41,429 nucleotides of DNA from CAYFZR01 sp964347835 [NCBI: uncultured archaeon] (GTDB taxonomy: Archaea; CAYFZR01). The notes below the pieces were generated by a model, which was given only the letters and a program-made list of their open reading frames with translations, was not told where the DNA came from and did not search any database. The number at the start of each line of letters is the position of its first letter. Positions within the stretch are counted from its first letter, which is position 1. The position numbers and the translations under genes were made by a program. Below are positions 7,417 to 15,532 of this stretch, in pieces. The DNA is taken from contig CAYFZR010000032.1 in the NCBI GenBank assembly GCA_964347835.1, positions 1-41,429 on the forward strand. The letters run 5' to 3'.

Positions 7417-8532
7417 ATGAAGAAGAGAGGAATATTCGTGAAGAAGATCTTTGTATCAATTTTATTTCTATCTGTTTTCGTGGTCATGGGCTCCATTTCT
7501 CAAGAAATACAAAACGGGAGTATTTTTGTTAAAGTAGATGGATATGATAAAACCTCTTACATAAATGTCAGTTTGATAGATATTAACCAGAGATATTTGG
7601 AGAACAAAACCATCTACACGGACTCTTTTTCATTTGATAACCTCGAAACCGGAGAGAAATATTATATATGGCTAAGATTTAAAGGAATATCTTACTTTAA
7701 GTCTATAGATTTCAAAAATGGAACGCAAACGGTAAACTTCAAAGTCTTTGATGCAACTCAAAATGTAGATGATATTGCGGTAACCTTTCATCATTTGATT
7801 CTGCAGCCCAAGGAAAATATGATTAAGGTGACAGAAATAATCGTATTTAAGAATGCAGGAAATAAGGCTTACAATGGAAATGAACTAGGGATTCGTCTGC
7901 CTGCGCAATATAAAAACTTGCAAACGTCTATAATGAGTTGCTGCTTGACACAAATAGAAGAGGGCTTTATCTTCGATCCTATGCAACCTATTAAACCAAA
8001 CGAGAGTTATCAAGTTGATTTTTCCTACGAGTTAATTGCGCAAAATAGCGATTATGAATTTGAGAGAGGTTTAAATTACCATACTCACTTTTTAACGGTC
8101 TTAATTGAGAAGGATGGCGTTTCATCTAAGGAAGCAAACAATTTGATAAAGAAAGAAGATCTGACATTTGAAAACAAGCAATATTCCGCATTTGAATCTT
8201 CAAATCTTAACAAAGATGAAAATATTGCCTTAGTTCTTTCTGGATTCACTAGTGAAGAAACCAAAAAGTGGATTTGGGTTGGAGAGAGTTTAATTTTATT
8301 GGTGATTGTTATAATTGGAGTTTTCAGTCTAAAATTTAAATCTGCTTCAGAAGAAGACCTCACTGCAAAGAAAGAGGCTGCATTCGTTGTTTTAGAAGAA
8401 CTCGAAAAGGACTATAACGAGGGAAAGATAAGTGATGAAGATTATGAAGGCCTAAAATCGAAGTACGAGGCAGAGGCAATGAGGATCCTCAAGAAGATTG
8501 AAAAATTGACTAAAGATAAAGAAGGAGATTAA
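7417..8532 (+). CDS. Membrane-anchored extracytoplasmic protein of the cytochrome c maturation operon, CcmI-like C-terminal tail
   Basis: Two starts fit: the ATG at 7417, or the GTG at 7438, which has AGAGG 7 bases upstream and gives a compact signal peptide. The outer part (residues about 25-285) is beta-rich, with a carboxypeptidase-regulatory or Ig-like first domain and a Cys pair (SCC) in the middle. One membrane helix near residue 300 is followed by a cytoplasmic helical tail, LEELEKDYNEGKISDEDYEG, which resembles the start of CcmI (…ERDLAEGRISEEEY). The gene overlaps or abuts its neighbours and directly precedes ccmF with no gap. Inferred role: accessory subunit of the heme lyase. The family of the outer domain is not recognised. 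Confidence 0.7.
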   Translation: MKKRGIFVKKIFVSILFLSVFVVMGSISQEIQNGSIFVKVDGYDKTSYINVSLIDINQRYLENKTIYTDSFSFDNLETGEKYYIWLRFKGISYFKSIDFKNGTQTVNFKVFDATQNVDDIAVTFHHLILQPKENMIKVTEIIVFKNAGNKAYNGNELGIRLPAQYKNLQTSIMSCCLTQIEEGFIFDPMQPIKPNESYQVDFSYELIAQNSDYEFERGLNYHTHFLTVLIEKDGVSSKEANNLIKKEDLTFENKQYSAFESSNLNKDENIALVLSGFTSEETKKWIWVGESLILLVIVIIGVFSLKFKSASEEDLTAKKEAAFVVLEELEKDYNEGKISDEDYEGLKSKYEAEAMRILKKIEKLTKDKEGD

Positions 8533-10446
8533 ATGGATATCGGATATATTGCTCTTGTAGTGGCTCTTGCATGCTCAGTCTTCTCTATAGTTGTACTTTC
8601 GCTTGACCTTAGGAGAACAAATTTGATTAGTCTGGGAAGATATGCGGTAATCGGAACGTTCATCCTTATTACATTATCCTCTATTGCCTTGTTTTATTAC
8701 TTAATTATAAGAGACTTTCAGGTAGAATACGTCGCTTTGCATACGGATAAGAATTTACCATTCTTCTACACTTTTAGTGCTTTTTGGGCAGGCTCAAAAG
8801 GATCTCTTTTGCTTTGGGCTTGGTTTCTTTCTATATTTTCAGTAGTAGTACTCTTAAAAGAAAAAAAAGATACTCTAACGCATTACTCGCTAGCCATTTT
8901 GATGTCGGTAGAATCTTTCTTTTTGTTTATTTTAATAGGATTTCTAAATCCATTCGAGAGGCTTGATTTTGTGCCAATAGATGGTCAAGGACTAAATCCT
9001 CTCCTTCAAAATATTGGTATGGTTTTCCATCCACCTACACTGTTCATAGGTTATGCAGGTCTTGCAATACCCTTTGCCTTCGCCATATCTGGACTCTTAT
9101 CGGACAACGAGGGTTGGATTCACAGAGTGAGGAAATGGACACTATTCTCATGGTTATTTCTTGGATTAGGAGTTATAATGGGCGGATGGTGGGCTTACGT
9201 CATCCTGGGCTGGGGAGGCTATTGGGCATGGGATCCTGTAGAGAATGCCTCTTTGCTCCCTTGGCTTACAAGCACTGCGTTTTTACATAGCATCATGATT
9301 CAAGAGACCAAAAGAGGTATGAAACTCTGGAATATATTATTAATCGTATTAACGTTTGAATTTGTCATTTTTGGAACGTTTCTCACAAGAAGTGGAATAT
9401 TATCTTCTGTTCACGCCTTCGCAGGAACAAAGATTGGGCCTTACTTCATCGCATACATGATCTCAATGTTAATTTTCTCACTGGCGGTTGTCGCTATGAA
9501 GTACGATCAAATAAAAAGCAGAGACATATTCGAATCCGCAGTTTCAAAGGAGACAACTTTCTTGATCAACAATCTCTTGTTTGTTGTATCTGCTTTTACC
9601 ATATTCTGGGGAACCATATTTCCAATAATTTCCGAATGGATCAAGGGCGTCCAAGTTGGAGTAGGACCTGAGTTCTACAACCAAATTCAGGCACCCATCG
9701 GAATATTTCTTTTAATCCTCGTGGGTTTGTGCGTTCTTGTTCCATGGAGAAGATTTTCTCTTGATGGTTTTAAAAAGACGTTCAAATATCCCTTCATCTT
9801 ATCTGTGATTCCTGTTATACCGCTATTATTTTTAGGTTATTTTGACTCTTATATAATATTCACCATTTTTTTCGTCTTTTTCGCCGTCTTAACTCACTTT
9901 CAAGACTTTTACTACGACTATGGGAAACTTAAAAAGCAAAATGAGGGTTCATCGATAATTAGACTTATACTTAAGAAAAGAAGAAAGTATGGGGGGTATA
10001 TCACTCATTTCTCCATATTTTTAATATTTATAGGGATTGCGTTTTCATCAATGTATGAGGAGAAACATAGTTTTTCTTTAACGAGAGGGGAACATACTAA
10101 GATAGGGAAACATACATTTATGTTCGTCGACAATAATTTTGAACAACACGCTAACAAAATGGTCTGGACGATTGAGTTGGATATTCGTGAGAATGAGAAT
10201 CTAATCGGGAAGGCAAGACCGACTTATTCAGAATTTCTAAATCCAAAGCAATATAACTTCAATCCAGACATCGTATCTACTTTTTCAAAGGATATCTACG
10301 TAATCCTTGAAGGTATAACCGATAACGGTGCCTCTTTTGTAGTAAGGTTTCTACCTCTAATTTCCCTCATCTGGATGGGCGGATTTTTAATGACCTTAGG
10401 CATTATAATTGCCCTGCTACCTAAAAGATTTGTGGAGGTCTCATGA
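8533..10446 (+). CDS. ccmF: Cytochrome c heme lyase subunit CcmF
   Basis: The 637-residue polytopic membrane protein has the heme-handling WWD motif WGGYWAWDPVENASLLPW near residues 226-243. The family's conserved external histidine segments are also present, VFHPPTLFIGYAG and SSVHAFAG. A large loop containing EEKHSFSLTRGEH precedes the last helix, as in bacterial CcmF. CcmF receives heme and attaches it to the two thiols of CXXCH in apocytochrome c outside the cell. The length matches the family. The ATG immediately follows the preceding stop codon, and the end overlaps the CcmH gene. CcmA, B, C and E are not in this window, so heme delivery must be encoded elsewhere or done differently. Confidence 0.96.
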   Translation: MDIGYIALVVALACSVFSIVVLSLDLRRTNLISLGRYAVIGTFILITLSSIALFYYLIIRDFQVEYVALHTDKNLPFFYTFSAFWAGSKGSLLLWAWFLSIFSVVVLLKEKKDTLTHYSLAILMSVESFFLFILIGFLNPFERLDFVPIDGQGLNPLLQNIGMVFHPPTLFIGYAGLAIPFAFAISGLLSDNEGWIHRVRKWTLFSWLFLGLGVIMGGWWAYVILGWGGYWAWDPVENASLLPWLTSTAFLHSIMIQETKRGMKLWNILLIVLTFEFVIFGTFLTRSGILSSVHAFAGTKIGPYFIAYMISMLIFSLAVVAMKYDQIKSRDIFESAVSKETTFLINNLLFVVSAFTIFWGTIFPIISEWIKGVQVGVGPEFYNQIQAPIGIFLLILVGLCVLVPWRRFSLDGFKKTFKYPFILSVIPVIPLLFLGYFDSYIIFTIFFVFFAVLTHFQDFYYDYGKLKKQNEGSSIIRLILKKRRKYGGYITHFSIFLIFIGIAFSSMYEEKHSFSLTRGEHTKIGKHTFMFVDNNFEQHANKMVWTIELDIRENENLIGKARPTYSEFLNPKQYNFNPDIVSTFSKDIYVILEGITDNGASFVVRFLPLISLIWMGGFLMTLGIIIALLPKRFVEVS

Positions 10447-10970
10447 TGTTAAAAAACACGCTTCTTTCATTGGTAATAGTATCTCTAATCGTGCCAACGC
10501 TGGCTTTGACTGTGGAGGATATCTCCAAAGACATTTACTGCACATGCGGTTGCAACATGGTTTTGGGAAACTGTGAGTGTGAGACCCAGACTTACATGAT
10601 GAATGAGATTCAAACGATGATAAATAAAGGAATGACTAGAGAAGAGATAATAAAAACCCTCCAAGAAACCTATGGAGAACAAATTCTTGCAACCCCTCCT
10701 AAAAAAGGATTCAATCTTGCCTTATGGGCTTATCCAGTAATTGGACTTATAGTAGGCGCGAGTGTAATATTCGTACTGAGCAAAAGAAGAGAGAGTGTAA
10801 GTTGGTATACTGATCCTGATGAAGTTTTGGAGATGAGTGAGGAAGACTTTCTTAAATTAGAGAAGGAAGAGTTCGAAGAGAAAGGATCTCTGCATGAAAA
10901 ATACGAAAAATTGTTTGAAAAGGAATATGAAAAATTTAAGGACGCTAGGAAGAGCGAAGAAGAGAAATAA
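10443..10970 (+). CDS. ccmH: CcmH-family protein with extended CxCGC-X6-CxC motif
   Basis: This overlaps the ccmF stop by 4 bases and has a GGAGGTCTC ribosome site. After a signal peptide (1-22) come Cys 33, 35, 37, 44 and 46 in the pattern CTCGC-X6-CEC, where typical CcmH has one LRCxxC motif. Next are the CcmH helix (MINKGMTREEIIKTLQETYG), the PP-x-KGFNLALW segment and the membrane helix (about 92-111) that mark the family. A long Glu/Lys-rich cytoplasmic tail follows. CcmH keeps the apocytochrome CXXCH thiols reduced for CcmF. Five cysteines could form two redox pairs or a metal site. The gene ends flush against the stop of the convergent cytochrome gene, with no intervening base. Confidence 0.88.
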   Translation: MMLKNTLLSLVIVSLIVPTLALTVEDISKDIYCTCGCNMVLGNCECETQTYMMNEIQTMINKGMTREEIIKTLQETYGEQILATPPKKGFNLALWAYPVIGLIVGASVIFVLSKRRESVSWYTDPDEVLEMSEEDFLKLEKEEFEEKGSLHEKYEKLFEKEYEKFKDARKSEEEK

Positions 10971-11372
10971 TCACATCTTGGATTTAAGGTAGAAAGTTAA
11001 GATGATAAACAAAATCAGCAATAGGATAACTAATGGTAATTTAACAGTAAACCTAGATTCAGAAACTTTGTTTTCGGTGATGCTGGGATAGGAATTCGGA
11101 TCTCCAGGGTACGTACCTAACGTCAATTCATCATAATTATTAATTCCGTCGCCATCTGAGTCTAATTTTTCTATTTTAGCAACAGAAAAATTATGTTTTG
11201 CAAAGTCAAAACCGAATTTATTAACACCACCTATGCCTGATGACTGAATGTGGCAAACAGTACACTTCTTAAGGGAAGCGGGAATCTCCTTCATGTACAG
11301 GGGTATTCCATTGACAATGTTAATTACTAAGATAAAGATCAAGAAGGCGATAGCAGGATGTTTTTTTCTCAT
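10971..11372 (-). CDS. Small membrane-anchored monoheme cytochrome c with Asp-rich (Ca-binding-like) loop
   Basis: The ATG at 11372 has GGTG a few bases upstream; a GTG at 11381 is also possible. The 133-residue product has a signal peptide (to about residue 22), one heme-binding CTVCH (Cys 37, Cys 40, His 41), the Asp-rich loop DSDGDGINNYDEL of thrombospondin-3/EF-hand style, and a C-terminal membrane helix. The 'KKCTVCHIQSSG' and 'N-x-FG-x-DFA' pattern is seen in small extracytoplasmic cytochromes. It is the only CXXCH protein in the window and lies beside the machinery that would mature it. Role: an electron carrier at the outer membrane surface; its partner is unknown. The gene is tail to tail with ccmH. 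Confidence 0.82.
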   Translation of the reverse strand: MRKKHPAIAFLIFILVINIVNGIPLYMKEIPASLKKCTVCHIQSSGIGGVNKFGFDFAKHNFSVAKIEKLDSDGDGINNYDELTLGTYPGDPNSYPSITENKVSESRFTVKLPLVILLLILFIILTFYLKSKM

Positions 11373-11510
11373 ATACACCACGATTTTATATTAGTTTATT
11401 CGTATCCACAGGATACTGTATACTTATCATTCAAAATATCTTCCTTTTAAGAAAGGAAAAAGAAATGATAAAATATTTAATGAACCTTAGTTTGCATGTC
11501 GGAAGTACCA

Positions 11511-11575
11511 AAAATTTATATGATCATCAACAAATAATAGATATGATATCTATGTTTAGATAGATAATTGATCTT
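11511..11575 (+). promoter_or_regulatory. TATA box with tandem TAGAT-N5-ATCTA operators
   Basis: AAATTTATATG (about 11512-11522) is followed by TAGAT-ATGAT-ATCTA (11538-11552) and by a second copy with one mismatch, TAGAT-AATTG-ATCTT (11561-11575). Both lie between the TATA box and the gene at 11624. The first is centred about 28 bases from the TATA box, on the expected transcription start. Confidence 0.6.
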
Positions 11576-11623
11576 AATCAATTACCAACGATGCAAACCT
11601 ACGAAAGATAGGAGGCAGGTGAA

Positions 11624-12892
11624 ATTAAGAAAAAGATCCTAATTTTGTTCCTGTTTACCATCAGCATCGTTTACGCGCAGGTACATAGTCATGGGGGAGA
11701 TACCCAGGATTCAAGTTCAGATATGGACTGGATTTCTGGCGAGGATTACACTGAAGAAATTAAAAACGCTGTTTTGGTAGAATACTTCTGGAACGAAGAA
11801 TGTGCACCCTGTAGACTCCTTGCAAAAGAGATGTTCTTCGAAAACCTTCAGGCAAGATGGGGAGAAAACGCTGTAGTGAGGAAAATCAACACGGACATAC
11901 CCGAAAACAAGGATTATTTCATAAGTTCATATAAAAAGAATAATCCAAGCCTGATTGTTCCCTATGTTGTAATAGACAAGCGCATTCACTTGATAGGTTA
12001 TAACAAAATAAAACAAGATATAGATAGTTTTATTCGGGAAGAACTAAAAACCGGTGGAATATCCATAAAGGCGTCAATACCCAGAAAAACTTTGGATACC
12101 TCTCCAGAGGGAATTATTTTTTTGAGAGACCTAACGAGGGAGAATATTGATAGGGTAGATAAAGAGATAATGAATGCAAGAAACATGGGGATAACAATCT
12201 CCAGGCCTAGAGAGTTGATAAGTTCTGCAAAGAACATATTTTTGACAGCAGAGACATTTTTCGAACAAGATGATCTGGTAAATGCTGCACAAGAATATCA
12301 GAAGGCTAATTCGGTTGCTGAAGAGGCCCATACTTTACTCAAAGAAAATGAAAGACTCTACGCCAAGAATTATATAGACGAGGCTAGTGGAGCAATATGG
12401 GCAATAAAACAATCAATAGAACGAGCTCAAAAAAGCGGCGAGAACGTAGGCCTAGTTGATGAAGAACTCTCTAGGGCAGAGTACCAGTTGAAAGTTGCTT
12501 TGAATTCCTTTGAAGAGAACGATTATGTTAAAGCCAGTGCCTGGGCGAAAACAACCTTAGACACTACAGAAAATGTTAAAAAAGGATTTTACGAGTCCAG
12601 ATTAATACAATATCAAAAGGATGTTTATTATTATTCCCAACAGGTTGAAAGTAAACAAAAAGAGATGTACGAACTGATGAAAGAGGCAAAAGACAAAAAA
12701 AGATTGGCAGATTATTACAAAAACGATACAAGATTGTATAGAGACTGGTACGAAGTATATCAGAGTAAGATTTTGCAAAAACAAAAAGAATTGAATGAAT
12801 TATCCATGAAAACAAAAATATGGAAGAGTGGAATCGGTTTGATACTGGGAACCATGATTGTATTCGGTTTATTCAGGAAAATCAGGGGATAA
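11624..12892 (+). CDS. Extracytoplasmic thioredoxin-fold protein (CAPC) with long helical domain and membrane anchor
   Basis: The frame contains a full signal peptide, KKKILILFLFTISIVYA, only if translation begins at the ATT at 11624 (8 bases after GGAGG). The first standard start, a TTG at 11645, would remove its basic end. A GTG at 11619 is out of frame by one base, so a missing A in the AAA at 11622-11624 is an alternative. The mature protein has a thioredoxin-like domain with ECAPC (about Cys 60 and 63) and a PYVVIDKR segment. About 250 residues of TPR-like and coiled-coil helices follow, then a C-terminal membrane helix. The highly charged helical part suggests a scaffold or partner-binding arm. 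It shares the island operator. Confidence 0.75.
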   Translation: MKKKILILFLFTISIVYAQVHSHGGDTQDSSSDMDWISGEDYTEEIKNAVLVEYFWNEECAPCRLLAKEMFFENLQARWGENAVVRKINTDIPENKDYFISSYKKNNPSLIVPYVVIDKRIHLIGYNKIKQDIDSFIREELKTGGISIKASIPRKTLDTSPEGIIFLRDLTRENIDRVDKEIMNARNMGITISRPRELISSAKNIFLTAETFFEQDDLVNAAQEYQKANSVAEEAHTLLKENERLYAKNYIDEASGAIWAIKQSIERAQKSGENVGLVDEELSRAEYQLKVALNSFEENDYVKASAWAKTTLDTTENVKKGFYESRLIQYQKDVYYYSQQVESKQKEMYELMKEAKDKKRLADYYKNDTRLYRDWYEVYQSKILQKQKELNELSMKTKIWKSGIGLILGTMIVFGLFRKIRG

Positions 12893-12938
12893 AGTTATTA
12901 AAAATTGATCAAGTTTTAGAGGGCTTCTTCTTTACATC

Positions 12939-12953
12939 TATTATTTTTTTAAA
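12939..12953 (+). terminator. T-rich terminator between convergent genes
   Basis: A run TATTATTTTTTT follows the stop of the CAPC thioredoxin gene by about 50 bases. Archaeal transcription commonly ends at such T tracts without a hairpin. Confidence 0.35.
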
Positions 12954-13008
12954 TTAAACCCCAAATATTACACTAAAATAGACTAAGAAAAGATGCAAAA
13001 TACAGACA

Positions 13009-14172
13009 TCAAAATTTAAAGAAGTGCAAGAGCAGGCTTATTGCCCCCTCAAATATGGACGTTTCTTCTCTTGGTTTAACTATAAACGTAATTTGAAAGT
13101 CTTTTCTAATGCCTTCTCTACTCTTTACGTTTGCAATGAAATCATATCTTCCTGAGAAAGGTGGCGGAATATTTAATTCAACCGTAAAGTACTCTGCTTT
13201 GTTTCTCTCAAGGTCTAGGCTCTCGGGCTCTATCTCTACTATCCAGTCCATAATTTCAGGAGGGAAGTTCAGGGTTACGTCATGTAAAGCCTCTCTGGTA
13301 AACTCACTCTCCATAAAAACAGGTATTTTTATCCTTGTTTTTTGACCTTGGAATACTTCTACTGGCTCTTTATAATCTACAAAGAGTTTTCTATCATCTT
13401 CAAGCAAGGTTACGGGCTTACCGAGATATTTTTTCCCGTCTTCTATATTTTCTTTTAATTCTTCAAGATCATCACCTATTGCGAGAATAACAGGAATTTC
13501 AATTTCTTTGGTAAAATTTCTAAGTTGCCACTCTAGGGCAAGGGCTGAATCGCCCACGTTTGTTAAGAGAGCATTGTTTAGGCTGTCATTCATTATGTTT
13601 AACCAAACCTTATAGTAAGGAACGCTGAGATCATGATTCGTTGACCTTATGGGAGAAGACAAACCCAAGTATGTCTTTTCGTAAGTATAAACGATATCGG
13701 TTAATTCGTCATATTCTCCGTAATCAAAATTTACTGTATTGTCTACATCAAAATCTACTCCTTGATAGAAATTTATAGATTCTACTTGGTTCTTTAAGAT
13801 TATTTTATATTTAATTATAATCCATTTTTTGTTTGACGGTAGATCTACGCTCCTTTCTATGGATATCTTGTCATCTGAGAACATCGTTTTTGTGTCTTCT
13901 AGTATATCTCCTTTCAATACCCTTAGATCTTTTAGTGGATACATATTATCTGATGTATAGAGCCTTTCTCCGTATCTTATGCAAAACCTCTCTAAATAAA
14001 GATGATCATTATTTTTATAAAATAGATTTGTGGAAGAACCTACGTTTGTCTCTAACTTCAAAACCTCGTTGGAAACGAGTGTGCCTTCCTTTTTCACTAT
14101 CTCTAGTTTCTGAGAGGATCCAATAGAAAGTATCAATATTAATATTACTGATAAGGTCCTCAGATATTTCAT
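13009..14172 (-). CDS. Secreted beta-rich protein with C-terminal Ig-like (NEW3-like) domain, unrecognised
   Basis: The 387-residue protein opens with a clear signal peptide (MKYLRTLSVILILILSIGSS). Residues about 20-240 are beta-rich with many aromatic and charged residues and no Cys motif. Residues about 270-375 look like an Ig-like domain of the NEW3/COG1361 kind, with a VEVFQGQKTRIKIPV opening and a LNIPPPFSGRYDF segment. No C-terminal anchor is evident. The start ATG overlaps the stop of purE by 4 bases (ATGA), so the two genes are translationally coupled although their functions look unrelated. The product probably sits on the cell surface; ligand unknown. Confidence 0.75.
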   Translation of the reverse strand: MKYLRTLSVILILILSIGSSQKLEIVKKEGTLVSNEVLKLETNVGSSTNLFYKNNDHLYLERFCIRYGERLYTSDNMYPLKDLRVLKGDILEDTKTMFSDDKISIERSVDLPSNKKWIIIKYKIILKNQVESINFYQGVDFDVDNTVNFDYGEYDELTDIVYTYEKTYLGLSSPIRSTNHDLSVPYYKVWLNIMNDSLNNALLTNVGDSALALEWQLRNFTKEIEIPVILAIGDDLEELKENIEDGKKYLGKPVTLLEDDRKLFVDYKEPVEVFQGQKTRIKIPVFMESEFTREALHDVTLNFPPEIMDWIVEIEPESLDLERNKAEYFTVELNIPPPFSGRYDFIANVKSREGIRKDFQITFIVKPREETSIFEGAISLLLHFFKF

Positions 14173-14630
14173 TTTATATCTCTCTCTACATTGTTTTGTT
14201 CTTTTTTATATTCCGTTAATTTATTTTTTATATCATCGTTGGATAGGGCGAAGATTTTTATCGCTAGCAGCGCCGCATTTTCAGCGTTGTCTATGCCGAC
14301 TACCCCTACTGGAACACCTTTTGGCATCTGAACCATGGAAAGCAAGGAATCTATGCCTAACAACTGAGAAGAAACAGGTAAACCAATTACGGGTTTTAAC
14401 GTCTTTGATGCAACTACTCCCGGAAGATGCGCTGCCATACCTGCTATACATATATAGAGTTTCACTCCTTCACTTTCAGCGTATTCTATCAATTTATCCA
14501 ATTCTTCTGGTGATCTATGAGCAGAAACAATGTTTAAAGAACAATTCAGGTTAAATTTCTTTAAAATAGAAGTTACCTGTTTTCCAATCTCTGAATCACT
14601 TTTACTTCCAAGTATAACGCAAACGTCCAT
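14169..14630 (-). CDS. purE: 5-(carboxyamino)imidazole ribonucleotide mutase (PurE)
   Basis: The 153-residue protein carries the PurE signatures in order: LGSKSDSE at the N-terminus, SAHRSPEE, GMAAHLPGVVA, IGLPVSSQLLGIDSLLSMVQMP and NAALLAIKI. PurE moves the carboxylate of N5-CAIR to give CAIR in purine synthesis, in the cytoplasm. The loop reads GMAAHLPG where most family members have GGAAHLPG. Length is typical of the catalytic domain plus a short charged tail. No purK or other purine gene is nearby; instead it is coupled to a secreted protein gene downstream. Confidence 0.94.
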   Translation of the reverse strand: MDVCVILGSKSDSEIGKQVTSILKKFNLNCSLNIVSAHRSPEELDKLIEYAESEGVKLYICIAGMAAHLPGVVASKTLKPVIGLPVSSQLLGIDSLLSMVQMPKGVPVGVVGIDNAENAALLAIKIFALSNDDIKNKLTEYKKEQNNVERDIK

Positions 14631-14650
14631 GAAAACACCATTATTCTTAA

Positions 14651-15046
14651 TTATTTTAGCAACTCGCCCATCTTGGTATACATGTCTTCTAAATTCTCTC
14701 TCATCTTTCTCTTTAATCCTTCCTCTGAAGATGCATAATATAGATAGTAGTAACCGCCTTCATCTTTAGATAAAGATTTCCTGTAAGCAAGTCCTTTACT
14801 GACTAAATTTTGTAGTATTCTTTGTGCACTACTTCTATTTCTATTTATGCTTTCAGCTAAATCCATTACATCTTTAGATCCTTCTTTTAATGCAAAATAA
14901 GCGTCTATCTCTATCGGGCGAAGATCCAAAAGACACTGCATTACGTCTCTTAAAGTTAGATCGCGGTTGCTAATTATTGATCGTATTTCTTCAAATCCCA
15001 TGAACATTTTGTATTGTCTCTTTTTTAAAAAACTTTTTGATTTCAT
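14651..15046 (-). CDS. TrmB/winged-helix transcriptional regulator
   Basis: I start this at the ATG at 15046, two bases after the stop of the preceding UspA gene; the longer frame would lie inside that gene. ATGs at 15007 and 15001 are also possible. The 131-residue protein has a winged-helix DNA-binding domain (LRPIEIDAYFALKEGSKDVM, then a helix NRNRSSAQRILQNL and a wing with GGYYYLYYA) and a C-terminal helix that may dimerise. The pattern fits small TrmB-like proteins that split into 'single or paired gene' control. Target unknown. Its place behind uspA suggests a stress-response operon. Confidence 0.75.
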   Translation of the reverse strand: MKSKSFLKKRQYKMFMGFEEIRSIISNRDLTLRDVMQCLLDLRPIEIDAYFALKEGSKDVMDLAESINRNRSSAQRILQNLVSKGLAYRKSLSKDEGGYYYLYYASSEEGLKRKMRENLEDMYTKMGELLK

Positions 15047-15048
15047 TA

Positions 15049-15462
15049 TTAAATAACTATCAAAACTGATTTTGAAGTATGTCTTACGACTTTTTCTGTT
15101 ATACTTCCAATAAGGAAACGCTCTATCTTTCCAAGACCTTTTCGTCCTATTACGATCAAGTCGCAATCCAGTTCTTCGCAAAGCTTAAGTATCTCATCGG
15201 CCACATCACCCTCTCTCGTAACTCCGAGGGCATTTACGCCTTCTTTCTTTACATATTCCACTGCTTCGTTTACTAGATCTTGAGTTCTCTGCTTGAAAGT
15301 TTTTGGAATTAAAATATCTTCAAACGCAACCATTTTTAATTCAGTAGGAACTACGGACAGTATAACAATTTCTTCCTCGAAACATCTTGCATTTTTTATG
15401 GCATAATCCAATGCTTTCTTAGATGCTTCTGAGCCATCATAGGCGATGAGAATTTTGCCCAT
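15049..15462 (-). CDS. Universal stress protein (UspA family), ATP-binding type
   Basis: The 137-residue Rossmann-like protein begins MGKILIAYDGSEASKKAL and ends with the nucleotide-binding loop GRKGLGKIERFLIGSITEKV (the G-2x-G-9x-GS pattern). UspA proteins of this type bind ATP and act as stress-linked switches in the cytoplasm. It is followed 2 bases later by the winged-helix gene on the same strand, and a second uspA lies about 70 bases upstream. Confidence 0.9.
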   Translation of the reverse strand: MGKILIAYDGSEASKKALDYAIKNARCFEEEIVILSVVPTELKMVAFEDILIPKTFKQRTQDLVNEAVEYVKKEGVNALGVTREGDVADEILKLCEELDCDLIVIGRKGLGKIERFLIGSITEKVVRHTSKSVLIVI

Positions 15463-15532
15463 ATTGATATCTCCAATTTATCCTCTAACTGTCAATATCG
15501 TTGGCAGTGATGATCATTCGTGCATCCCGGCT

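Noticed and set aside
14651-15181. Longer version of the winged-helix gene starting at 15181
   Set aside because: The first 45 residues would lie inside the UspA gene on the same strand; the ATG at 15046 directly after that stop is better.
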